A DNA stretch of 64,000 bases from Trinickia dinghuensis (GTDB lineage: Bacteria; Pseudomonadota; Gammaproteobacteria; Burkholderiales; Burkholderiaceae): the NCBI RefSeq assembly GCF_003367175.1, contig NZ_QRGA01000001.1, positions 310,001 to 374,000 of the forward strand, in the 5' to 3' direction. Positions 35,929 to 43,906 of the stretch are shown in pieces; the stretch's first letter is position 1; every line of letters starts with the position of its first letter. The translations under genes and the position numbers were made by a program. A model generated the notes under the pieces. It worked only from the letters and a program-made list of their open reading frames with translations, ran no database searches and was not told the DNA's origin.

Positions 35929-36944
35929 GCCGCGATCTCCAGGCGCCGAGACGGCCGTGCCGTTCGTGCAATGCGCGCGCTGACGTAATCGTTGATCACG
36001 TCGCACGGCGTGTAGTTGCGCTCGAGTTCATAGAGTTCGTCGGCGCTCAGCTGCGTGTCCAACGCCGCCAGCGCACTTTCGAATTGGGCCACGCTGTCCG
36101 CGCCGACCAGCATCGACGAAACGCCGCGGCGCTGAAGCACCCATGCCTGTGCGATCTGCGCGCACGACACGCCGCGCGACAGCGCGACGTCGGCCACGGA
36201 ACGCGCGATGTCGCGCGACGCTTCGTCGTCGTACATCTGCACGGTAAAGAAATCGGTTTGGTTACGGACCGATTTCGCATCGCCCGACAGCAAGCCGCGC
36301 GCGAGCGGGCTGAATACCGACACGCCCACGCCCTGGTCGATGCAGAACGGAATCATCTCCCGCTCCTCTTCCCGATAGGCGCAGTTCAGTTGCAGCTGCA
36401 TGTTGATCGGCTTGGCGAAGCCATGACGCTCGCACGCCTGCAGGATTTTCGCGAACTGCCACGTGAACATCGTCGAGACGCCGACGTAGCGCGCCTTGCC
36501 CGCGCGAACGATGTCGTTCAGCGCCTCCATCGTTTCCTCGACGGGCGTATTCACGTCGAAATAATGCAGCATGTAAACGTCGATGTAATCGGTCTGCAAG
36601 CGCCGCAGCGAGCCGTCGATCGCTTCCATCACGTGCTTGCGCGAGTGGCCCTGATTGTTCGCGCCGCTGCCGATCGGATAGCCCACCTTCGTCGTCAGCA
36701 CCAGTTCGTCGCGCTTGGCCAGACGCTTGACGATGCGGCCCACCACCTCTTCGCCCACGCCGGTCGAATAGAAATCGGCGAGATCGATGAAGTTGACGCC
36801 TGCGTCGAGCGCACGCGCAACGATCGGCTCGCTTTGCGCCTCATCGAAAATCCAAGGCTTCCATTCCGGCGTGCCCATGTTCATCGTGCCGAGGCAGAGC
36901 CGCGAGACTTTCAGCCCGGAGCGGCCCAGTTGTACGTATTGCAT
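35925..36944 (-). CDS. Aldo/keto reductase
   Basis: A 339-residue NADPH-dependent aldo/keto reductase TIM barrel: GRSGLKVSRLCLGTMNMG at the N-terminus, FIDLADFYSTGVGEE with the catalytic Asp and Tyr, TKVGYP with the catalytic Lys, and YIDVYMLHYFDVNTP with the His. The C-terminal MLVGADSVAQFESAL binds the nucleotide. A GTG at 36953 opens the same frame, but the ATG at 36944 has AGGTG at the right distance. It lies between the formaldehyde-activating enzyme gene and the aldehyde dehydrogenase gene, all on the minus strand, so it may interconvert a carbonyl intermediate. Confidence 0.87.
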   Translation of the reverse strand: MQYVQLGRSGLKVSRLCLGTMNMGTPEWKPWIFDEAQSEPIVARALDAGVNFIDLADFYSTGVGEEVVGRIVKRLAKRDELVLTTKVGYPIGSGANNQGHSRKHVMEAIDGSLRRLQTDYIDVYMLHYFDVNTPVEETMEALNDIVRAGKARYVGVSTMFTWQFAKILQACERHGFAKPINMQLQLNCAYREEEREMIPFCIDQGVGVSVFSPLARGLLSGDAKSVRNQTDFFTVQMYDDEASRDIARSVADVALSRGVSCAQIAQAWVLQRRGVSSMLVGADSVAQFESALAALDTQLSADELYELERNYTPCDVINDYVSARIARTARPSRRLEIAA

Positions 36945-36975
36945 TGTCGTCACCTGTCGTTGTGGGCGTCGCGGC

Positions 36976-37506
36976 TCAAGCCGCGTCCGCGGCTTTTGCC
37001 TTCGGCGTATAGAAAGGATTGCTGATGTCGTCGCGGATCGCGGCGAGGCACTCGAGCGAGGGCAGTCCGTTCATCGCCGCATGGATCGCCGTCTTGCAGG
37101 CCGCGTAGTTGTTCTCGTACACGGCGTCGAGGTCGTCGCAGCCCCAGTTCACCCAATTCGCCGTCACGATGCACCACTCGTTTTCCGCTTCCGGCGGCAG
37201 CGTGCCGTCCAGCATCGCTTCGGTCACGGCCTTCGCGATGGCCGCTTGCGAAGCGCCCCAGGTGGCGTTGCCGTGCAGATCGCCGCGAATATCGGCCTTG
37301 TTTACGTACAGCGTGACGGGTTTGACGGGCACGTTCGGCTGCGCGACGACCATGAAGGGGACATGTCCCTGGGACGGCGACGACAGGCTGCCCGTGAAAG
37401 CCTGCCCGACCGGGCCATTACGCGGGCCGATCATGATGTTGATATGGGCGGCGTTCACGCCGGGCCCCGCGAACCCTTCTCCGATATAAACCTGCAACCC
37501 TTTCAT
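36976..37506 (-). CDS. fae: Formaldehyde-activating enzyme
   Basis: A 176-residue protein matching Fae, which joins formaldehyde to tetrahydromethanopterin. The N-terminus has VYIGEGFAGPGVNAAHINIM, where His21 corresponds to the catalytic His17 of Methylobacterium Fae; HVPFMVVAQPN and KADIRGDLHGNATWGASQAA are further family signatures. The ATG at 37506 has AGGAGAGG upstream; the longer frame from 37644 is not coding-like. It is 31 nt upstream of the aldo-keto reductase gene. No other methanopterin-pathway genes are visible here, so they must lie elsewhere, or this Fae-like protein has another aldehyde role. A formaldehyde source, such as demethylation of a betaine, would fit the neighbouring betaine transporter. 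Confidence 0.88.
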   Translation of the reverse strand: MKGLQVYIGEGFAGPGVNAAHINIMIGPRNGPVGQAFTGSLSSPSQGHVPFMVVAQPNVPVKPVTLYVNKADIRGDLHGNATWGASQAAIAKAVTEAMLDGTLPPEAENEWCIVTANWVNWGCDDLDAVYENNYAACKTAIHAAMNGLPSLECLAAIRDDISNPFYTPKAKAADAA

Positions 37507-37842
37507 GTTCTCTGCCTCTCCTGTATGGCCTGCTTGGCGTTTTGCCGAGAAACGCATCGTGCGTGGCATGGCACGGCTTGACGCTGGAATCGATGCGCGG
37601 TGCGCGCGTCGGGAGGCATTGCAGCACAGGGATCGGGCGCTCAAAAGCTATGAATTCTCATGGAGGCATGACACAGACTCATCGCACGTCCCGATTGCCG
37701 TCAGCATGAGATCTTGTAATGATTCGATGACTATTCCTGGCTTCGCAAGCGCGGGGGCTGCCGTTAGACTTGGCTCGACTGTCCAAGCAGCGCGGCCGGC
37801 GGGCCGACGATTAGATCCCGGAAGGGAGGAGACGAGATCGCC
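37507..37842. other. Divergent intergenic region between fae and the ABC permease gene
   Basis: These 336 bases separate the minus-strand fae operon from the plus-strand permease gene and should hold both promoters. I see no convincing palindrome or repeat. GGGAGGA before 37843 is the permease ribosome site. Confidence 0.4.
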
Positions 37843-38802
37843 ATGAATTCGCTTTTTCTTCATCTGTCGATCGCCGACTGGGTCAACAACGCGGTCACCG
37901 TGTTCGTCCAGCGCTATGGCGATGCGTTTCACAACTTCAGCATTGCGATGCTGCGCGACGTGCTCGTGCCGCTCGAAAGCCTGCTGCGCGCGATGCCGCC
38001 GTGGCTCGTGCTGATCGCCGTGGGGCTGCTCGGCTGGCACGCATCGCGGCGGATCGGCGTGGCGCTGATGTTCGTCGTGCTGCTCTACGTGATCGGCTGC
38101 TTCGGGCTTTGGGACAAGCTGATGCAGACGTTCGCGCTGATGCTGGTGGCCACCGTGATTTCCGTCGCCCTCGGCATTCCTATCGGGATCTTCGCCGCGT
38201 CGAGCCGAAACCTGCGGCGCGTGTTGCTGCCGGTGCTCGACATCATGCAGACCTTGCCGAGCTTCGTGTATCTGATCCCGGTGCTGATGCTGTTCGGTCT
38301 CGGCAAGGTGCCCGCGATTTTCGCCACCGTCATCTATGCGCTGCCGCCGCTCATCCGCCTGACCGACCTCGGCATTCGCCACGTCGACGGCGAGATCGTC
38401 GAAGCCGCTCGCGCATTCGGCACCACTAAACGGCAATTGCTGTTCCAGGTGCAGTTGCCGCTCGCACGGCCGAGCATCATGGCCGGCATCAACCAGACGA
38501 CGATGATGGCCCTGTCGATGGTGGTCATCGCCTCGATGATCGGCTCGCGCGGCCTCGGCGAAGACGTCCTCGCCGGCATCCAGACACTCGACGTCGGCAA
38601 GGGAACGCAGGCCGGCATCGCCATCGTGATCCTGGCGATCGTCATCGATCGGATCAGCCAAGGCTACGGCGAAGGCAGCCGCGTGCGCCGGCTGCGGCGC
38701 CAGCAGAAACAACCGTCTCGGATCCCGTTTCGCCGGGCGCGTGCCGAAGCGGCGGACAAGACCGCCGCGGGCGATGGTCTGTCCGGACAGCCGGCGAAGT
38801 GA
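37843..38802 (+). CDS. Glycine betaine/proline-type ABC permease
   Basis: A 319-residue ProW/OpuAB-type inner-membrane permease. Hydrophobic segments occur at ~52-68, ~70-90, ~95-118, ~135-155 and ~215-275. The EAA-type loop EAARAFGTTKRQLLFQVQLP contacts the ATPase; TLPSFVYLIPVLMLFGLGKV is a family signature. The last ~50 residues are Arg/Lys-rich and cytoplasmic. It is followed after 115 nt by the ATPase gene, but the binding protein gene is about 6 kb upstream, an unusual split. Uptake of betaine-like quaternary amines is the likely job. Confidence 0.87.
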   Translation: MNSLFLHLSIADWVNNAVTVFVQRYGDAFHNFSIAMLRDVLVPLESLLRAMPPWLVLIAVGLLGWHASRRIGVALMFVVLLYVIGCFGLWDKLMQTFALMLVATVISVALGIPIGIFAASSRNLRRVLLPVLDIMQTLPSFVYLIPVLMLFGLGKVPAIFATVIYALPPLIRLTDLGIRHVDGEIVEAARAFGTTKRQLLFQVQLPLARPSIMAGINQTTMMALSMVVIASMIGSRGLGEDVLAGIQTLDVGKGTQAGIAIVILAIVIDRISQGYGEGSRVRRLRRQQKQPSRIPFRRARAEAADKTAAGDGLSGQPAK

Positions 38803-38917
38803 CGCGCCGAAGCCGGTACAAGCGCCGGCATGAGCAAGGGCATAGGCATCGGTAAAGCTCTGATCGGTAAAGCTCTGGTCACGGGCGAGCCAATCGAACG
38901 ATCAATGAGGTAACGCA

Positions 38918-39742
38918 ATGAGCGGGATCGAAGTCAAGAACGTGTACAAGCTGTTCGGCACGCAAGAATCCAGCAAGCGAGCGCTGGCCATGTTGCGCGG
39001 TGGCGCGTCGAAAGCCGACGTGCTCGAGAAGACGCGCTGCAACGTCGGCCTGAACGATGTCAGCCTGTCGATCGAATCGGGGCAGATTTTCGTGATCATG
39101 GGCCTGTCGGGCTCGGGTAAATCCACACTGGTCCGCCACTTCAACCGGCTCATCGATCCGACGGTCGGCGAGATCCTGATCGACGGCAAGGACGTGCTCA
39201 AGCTCTCGGAAAGCGGGTTACGCGACTTGCGCCGCTTTGGCGTAAGCATGGTTTTCCAGAGCTTCGGCCTGCTGCCGCACCAGACGGTGCTGAGCAACGC
39301 GGCGTACGCCCTGGTCACGCGCGGAGAAAAGAAACAAGCCGCGCACGAAAAAGCGCGGCAGTGGCTCGATAAGGTCGGCCTGGGCGGCTACGCGAATCAT
39401 TATCCCGACGAGTTGTCGGGGGGCATGCGTCAGCGCGTGGGCCTGGCCCGCGCGCTGGCCGCCGATACGGACGTGCTGCTGATGGATGAAGCATTTTCCG
39501 CGCTCGATCCGCTGATTCGCTGCGAGATGCAGGATCAATTGCTCGGGCTTCAATCGACGCTGAAGAAGACGATCGTCTTCATCACGCACGACATCGACGA
39601 GGCGCTGCGGATCGGCAACCGCATTGCGATCCTGCGGGACGGGCGCTTGATCCAATGCGGCACGCCCGACGACATCCTGCATCGTCCGGCGGACGACTAC
39701 GTGAGCCGCTTCGTCGAACGTCGTTCGGGAACGGCGCACTGA
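38918..39742 (+). CDS. Glycine betaine/proline-type ABC ATPase
   Basis: A 274-residue ProV/OpuAA-type ATPase. Walker A is GLSGSGKST, the signature is [15 protein letters not shown], Walker B is [13 protein letters not shown] and the switch His is in [11 protein letters not shown]. The Cys/Ala-rich insertion before Walker A (residues ~18-45) is typical of the ProV branch. It lacks the C-terminal tandem CBS domains that mediate osmotic sensing in OpuA, so transport here is more likely catabolic than osmoprotective. It partners the permease upstream. Confidence 0.88.
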   Translation: MSGIEVKNVYKLFGTQESSKRALAMLRGGASKADVLEKTRCNVGLNDVSLSIESGQIFVIMGLSGSGKSTLVRHFNRLIDPTVGEILIDGKDVLKLSESGLRDLRRFGVSMVFQSFGLLPHQTVLSNAAYALVTRGEKKQAAHEKARQWLDKVGLGGYANHYPDELSGGMRQRVGLARALAADTDVLLMDEAFSALDPLIRCEMQDQLLGLQSTLKKTIVFITHDIDEALRIGNRIAILRDGRLIQCGTPDDILHRPADDYVSRFVERRSGTAH

Positions 39743-39902
39743 CGCCCTTCTCGGCGCACGCACGGCGCCGGCTCGAGGAGGAGACGCCACGCCGACGTGG
39801 CCCGCCCCTTCACACAAGCGCACGCCACCGCTCGCCCGGTATACTCCGATCTTCATACGAGGCGCCGCCCCAACGCGGCGCCGCATGAAGAGGAGACTGC
39901 CC

Positions 39903-40793
39903 TTGAAGCGAAAGATGCCGGCATTGAATGCCCTCAAAGCGTTCGAAGCGGCCGGCACGAGCGGCAGCTTCACACGCGCGGCCGAGCAGCTGAACGTGAC
40001 GCAAAGCGCCGTGAGCCGGCAGGTTCGCCAGCTCGAGGAGCAGCTCGGCGAAACGCTGCTCGAACGCCATCATCATCGGCTCGAACTGACCGATGCGGGC
40101 CGCTCCCTGCTCAGCACCCTGCAGCAGTCGTTCGATCGGATCGAACTGACCGTGCGCGCGATTCAGCAAAAGAGCGACGTCAACCGCCTGCGCGTGAACG
40201 TACCGCCGACCTTCGCGAGCCGCTGGCTCGTCCCCCGTCTATCCCGGCTGCGCGAGCAGCATCCTTCCATCGAGCTGAGCCTCACCACGCGCCTGCGGGA
40301 CAGCCTGGCCGATTCCACGGCGCTCGACTGCGCGATCCGCTTCGGCGATGGGGAATGGGAAGGCGTTCATAGTTCTCTGCTGATGCAGGAACAGCACATC
40401 GCGGTGTGCGCGCCGGCCTTGGTGGAAAACGGCGCGTGCGACCTCCCCAGGCAGACGTTGCTGCACGTCCTCTCGGGCGACAATCAACGCTACCTGACAT
40501 GGCGGCATTGGCTCGACGCGGCGCGGATGGAGGGCGTCGATACGTCGGGCGGCTATGAATTCGATCTGCTCGATCATGCGATCCGAGCGGCGATCGAAGG
40601 GCTGGGCGTCACGATCGCGGATCGCAACATGATTCAAGGCGAACTCGCCGGCGGCCAACTCATTCAGATCCTCGACGTTCACGTCGACGGCCATCAGTCG
40701 TACTGGTTCGTGGCTCGACCCGAACGGAAGGAAGCCAAGGCGCTTCAGCTCTTTCGCCAATGGCTTCAAGAGGAGATCGCGGCCGACGCTTAG
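39903..40793 (+). CDS. LysR-family regulator, GcvA-like (2)
   Basis: A 296-residue LysR protein closely resembling the regulator at 33428: PALNALKAFEAAGTSGSFTR then AAEQLNVTQSAVSRQVRQLE, and ERHHHRLELTDAGRSLL. The TTG at 39903 has AAGAGGAG 7 nt upstream; the in-frame ATG at 39885 would place that site inside the gene. It follows the ABC permease/ATPase genes and precedes the convergent GMC oxidoreductase operon. It probably controls one of these. The stop codon falls inside an 11-bp tandem repeat. Confidence 0.85.
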   Translation: MKRKMPALNALKAFEAAGTSGSFTRAAEQLNVTQSAVSRQVRQLEEQLGETLLERHHHRLELTDAGRSLLSTLQQSFDRIELTVRAIQQKSDVNRLRVNVPPTFASRWLVPRLSRLREQHPSIELSLTTRLRDSLADSTALDCAIRFGDGEWEGVHSSLLMQEQHIAVCAPALVENGACDLPRQTLLHVLSGDNQRYLTWRHWLDAARMEGVDTSGGYEFDLLDHAIRAAIEGLGVTIADRNMIQGELAGGQLIQILDVHVDGHQSYWFVARPERKEAKALQLFRQWLQEEIAADA

Positions 40794-40827
40794 CCGACGC
40801 TTAGCCGACGCTTAGCCGACGTTAAGC
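40784..40827 (+). repeat. Four-copy 11-bp tandem repeat at a gene end
   Basis: CGACGCTTAGC is repeated at 40784, 40795 and 40806, with a variant CGACGTTAAGC at 40817. The first copy contains the LysR stop codon. Since 11 is not a multiple of 3, each copy puts a TAG/TAA in a different frame, which would stop translation in all frames. Confidence 0.8.
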
Positions 40828-40927
40828 CGCCGGCTACCGTTAGGCGCTTAAAGCCCTTCCTTCAGGCGCCTACCGCGCCGACCGCGCCTTCGGTCGCGCT
40901 CGATTGCGTCGGCCGCGCCGCCGACGC

Positions 40928-42541
40928 TCACGCCGCATCCTCCAGGATCAACGCCGCACCTTTCTCGGCCACCATCATCGTGGGCGCATTGGTATTGCCG
41001 GAGGTGATGTTCGGAAAGATCGACGCATCGACGACGCGCAGCCCTTGCACGCCATGAACGCGCAAGCGCGCATCGACGACGGCGCTGAGCGGATCCGGAC
41101 CCATCGCGCACGTACCGCAAAGATGGTAGATCGAGCCGCTTTGCTCACGGAAATACCGCAGCATGCTCGCATCGTCGGTGACGCTTTCCGCCGGCGTCAC
41201 TTCTTCGACCGTGATATCGCGCAGCGCGGGTGCCTTCATCAGTTCGCGCACGAGCCGGCCGCCGCGAGCGACTTCGTCGCGATCGTCCTGAGTTGAAAGG
41301 TAGTTTCCGCGAATGAGCGGCGCATCCTCTACCCGGGCCGATGCGATTTCCACCGAGCCGCGGCTCGTCGGCCGGCACGCGTTGAACGCGACGAGAAAGC
41401 CCGAATACGGTTCGGGCTCGAGCGCCGCGCGATTGGACTTCGGAATCTTGTACGAAAGCGGATTGAAGTAGATTTGCACGCGAGCGTCGCTGTCGCCCGC
41501 CACCGTGGCGAAGAATCCGCCCGCTTGATTGACGCTGATCGAAAACGGTCCGCTGCGCTTAAGCAGATACTGCAGCGCGAACTTGGCCTTGCCCGTCCAG
41601 CTTCGGAACGCGTCGTTGAGCGTCTTCACGCGCGCGCGGTAATAAAAGCTGGCGCACAGGTGATCTTGCAGATTCCGGCCGACCGCGGGCGAATCGCAGA
41701 CGACATCGATACCGTGCCGCTCGAGCAGCGCGCGGGGGCCAACGCCCGAGAGCTGCAAGAGCTTCGGCGTATCCACGGCGCCCGCCGCGACGATGACCTC
41801 GCGCTTCGCTTCGAAAGTGCGCTTCACGCCGCGCTGTTCGACCTCGACGCCGCACGCGCGGCGATTCTCATCGAATACTACGCGCGCGGCGCGCGCATGG
41901 TGCTCGATCGTCAAGTTGGGACGAACTCCGGCACGATGCAGGTACGCCGCGCTGCTCGAATCGCGCCGGCCGTTGCGCGTGTTGATGTCGTACACACCGG
42001 CGCCGTCGAGACGTTCGCCGTTGAAATCGGCATTGTGCGCATACCCCAGTTGCCGGCAGCCCTCGATGAACCGTTCACAGATCGGGTGAACCTCGTCTTT
42101 CATCGACGTGATGCGGACGGGGCCTTGCGCACCGTGGTACGCCGTGTCCCCAAGCGGATGCGACTCGAGCTTCCGGAAAAAAGGCAGCACATCGCGGTAG
42201 GACCAGCCCGGATTGCCGGCCGCGGCCCAGTCGTCGAAGTCGCGCGCGGCGCCGCGCACGTAGATCATCGCGTTGATCGAGCCGGAGCCGCCCTGCACCT
42301 TGCCGCGCGGACAATAAATGGAGCGCCCGCCGAGTTCGGCCTCAGGTTCGCTGTAATACATCCAGTTGTGCGCGCGGTGGTAGTAGAGCTTCGCGTAGCC
42401 GATCGGAATCTTGAACCAGAGCGACGTGTCGGGCCCACCCGCCTCCAGCAGCAGCACCGAATGACGCCCGGATTGCGAGAGCCGCTCGGCAAGAATGCAG
42501 CCGGCCGAGCCCGCACCGACGATGACGTAGTCGTAGATCAT
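40928..42541 (-). CDS. GMC-family FAD oxidoreductase (choline dehydrogenase-like)
   Basis: A 537-residue GMC oxidoreductase. The N-terminal YDYVIVGAGSAGCILAERLS binds FAD ADP, followed by LLEAGG; CPRGKVQGGSGSINAMIYVR is the first GMC signature and AAGAVDTPKLLQLSGVGP the second. The catalytic His is in IYHLCGTCAMG and an Asn in GNTNAPTMM. The ATG at 42541 has GAGGAGCAGGA upstream; the open frame continues past it, over the next gene, without meaning. The enzyme likely oxidises a primary alcohol to an aldehyde with a quinone acceptor. It is 26 nt downstream of an enolase-superfamily gene and near an aldehyde dehydrogenase gene that could finish the oxidation. Confidence 0.88.
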   Translation of the reverse strand: MIYDYVIVGAGSAGCILAERLSQSGRHSVLLLEAGGPDTSLWFKIPIGYAKLYYHRAHNWMYYSEPEAELGGRSIYCPRGKVQGGSGSINAMIYVRGAARDFDDWAAAGNPGWSYRDVLPFFRKLESHPLGDTAYHGAQGPVRITSMKDEVHPICERFIEGCRQLGYAHNADFNGERLDGAGVYDINTRNGRRDSSSAAYLHRAGVRPNLTIEHHARAARVVFDENRRACGVEVEQRGVKRTFEAKREVIVAAGAVDTPKLLQLSGVGPRALLERHGIDVVCDSPAVGRNLQDHLCASFYYRARVKTLNDAFRSWTGKAKFALQYLLKRSGPFSISVNQAGGFFATVAGDSDARVQIYFNPLSYKIPKSNRAALEPEPYSGFLVAFNACRPTSRGSVEIASARVEDAPLIRGNYLSTQDDRDEVARGGRLVRELMKAPALRDITVEEVTPAESVTDDASMLRYFREQSGSIYHLCGTCAMGPDPLSAVVDARLRVHGVQGLRVVDASIFPNITSGNTNAPTMMVAEKGAALILEDAA

Positions 42542-42567
42542 GTCCTGCTCCTCGCTCAGTTCATCCA

Positions 42568-43785
42568 TCAGCCGCGGGCCGGCGACGTATCCCGGACGTC
42601 GGCGGGCTCGCGCTGCATCTCCAGATGAAGGCGCTTGCCGGTGTACGGCGAATGCGCGCGCACGACGTCCATATCGAGTTCGACGCCGAGCCCCGGCGCC
42701 TTCGACGGAATCAGGTAGCCGTCTTCCCACTGAATCGGCTGCTTCAGCACGCGGGCATGAAAACCGTCCCAGGTGCCGATGCTTTCCTGAATCAAGAAGT
42801 TGGGCGTACATGCCGCGAGCTGGATGCTCGCCGCCGCCCCGACCGGCCCGTTGTAAAGGTGAGGCGCAATTTGCGCGTAGTAAACCTCGGCAAGGCTCGC
42901 GACCTTCTTCGCTTCGAGCAGCCCGCCCACGCGCCCCACGTTCATCTGAAGAATCGAAGCCGCGCCGCTGTCGAGCAGCTTGAAGAATTCGTACTTCGTC
43001 GTCAGCCGCTCGCCCGCCGCGATCGGGATGCTCGTATGAGCCGCGACCTGTGCCATGGCCCGCTCCTGCCCCGGCGGCACCGGCTCCTCGAACCAGAGCG
43101 GATCGTATTTTTCGAGGCGCTGCGCGAGCCGGATCGCGGAGGACGGCACCATCTGGCCATGCGTTCCGACGAGCAAATCGCAGCGAGAACCGACCGCCTC
43201 TCTCACTTGACGGCAGAATCGCTCGCATCGGTCGAGCACCTCGAGCGAAAGCTGATGCCCCGAGTACGCGGTATACGGCCCGGCCGGATCGAACTTCACG
43301 GCGGTGAAGCCAAGCTTCGCGTTCTGCGCCGCGCAGTCGGCGGCGAGATCCGCATCGTCGTAGTCGTATTCGCCGTCGTGATTCTTGGGATAGAGGTAGG
43401 TGTAGGAGCGCAGGCGCTCGTTGACGAGCCCGCCGAGCAACTCGTACACGGGCTTGCCGCAGGCTTTCCCAATGATGTCCCAACAAGCCATTTCCAACCC
43501 GCTCACGATTCCCATCATCGTGAGATCGGGCCGCTGCGTGAAACCGCTCGAATAAGCCTGCCGCCAGAAGCGCTCGATATGGTGGGGATCGTGGCCGAGC
43601 AAATGACGCTCGAACGCGTCTTCGATAGCCGGCACCATGACGTCGGGATGAAACGTGGCTGCATAGACCTCGCCCACGCCCTCGATGCCGCAGTCGGTCT
43701 GCAAGGTCACGAAGATCCAATACATGCCGCCCAAGTGCGGCGGCGGCACGGCAACGACATGCGTTTGCATCGAAACGACTTTCAT
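42568..43785 (-). CDS. Enolase-superfamily dehydratase-like protein with altered metal site
   Basis: A 405-residue protein with the overall layout of galactonate dehydratase (DgoD)-type acid-sugar dehydratases: KFDP (Lys164), FEEP (Glu233 or 234), AAGERL (Glu259) and APHLYNGPVG (His309). Where DgoD has VDFHG with the first metal ligand Asp and a catalytic His, this protein has VGTHG (Gly207, His209), so the ligand Asp is absent; the later QPD segment reads QMN. It may use a substitute ligand, form a separate functional clade, or be inactive. The ATG at 43785 gives normal length. It is the middle gene of a minus-strand run: aldehyde dehydrogenase, this gene, GMC oxidoreductase. Confidence 0.78.
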   Translation of the reverse strand: MKVVSMQTHVVAVPPPHLGGMYWIFVTLQTDCGIEGVGEVYAATFHPDVMVPAIEDAFERHLLGHDPHHIERFWRQAYSSGFTQRPDLTMMGIVSGLEMACWDIIGKACGKPVYELLGGLVNERLRSYTYLYPKNHDGEYDYDDADLAADCAAQNAKLGFTAVKFDPAGPYTAYSGHQLSLEVLDRCERFCRQVREAVGSRCDLLVGTHGQMVPSSAIRLAQRLEKYDPLWFEEPVPPGQERAMAQVAAHTSIPIAAGERLTTKYEFFKLLDSGAASILQMNVGRVGGLLEAKKVASLAEVYYAQIAPHLYNGPVGAAASIQLAACTPNFLIQESIGTWDGFHARVLKQPIQWEDGYLIPSKAPGLGVELDMDVVRAHSPYTGKRLHLEMQREPADVRDTSPARG

Positions 43786-43906
43786 GTTCAGACGAATTCC
43801 GAGTGGATGATGTTCGAAGGCGGTATCGATAGCCGTAGCGCTAGCAGGGCTAGTAGCGCGAACGCTAGCGCTCGTTCCCGCGCGAGCCGTGTCGCACTTC
43901 GGTGCT

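Noticed and set aside
40928..43720. A 930-codon frame that could be read as a fusion of an N-terminal domain to the GMC oxidoreductase
   Set aside because: The part before 42541 is antisense-free but out of frame with the enolase-superfamily gene, and a strong ribosome site precedes the GMC ATG at 42541.
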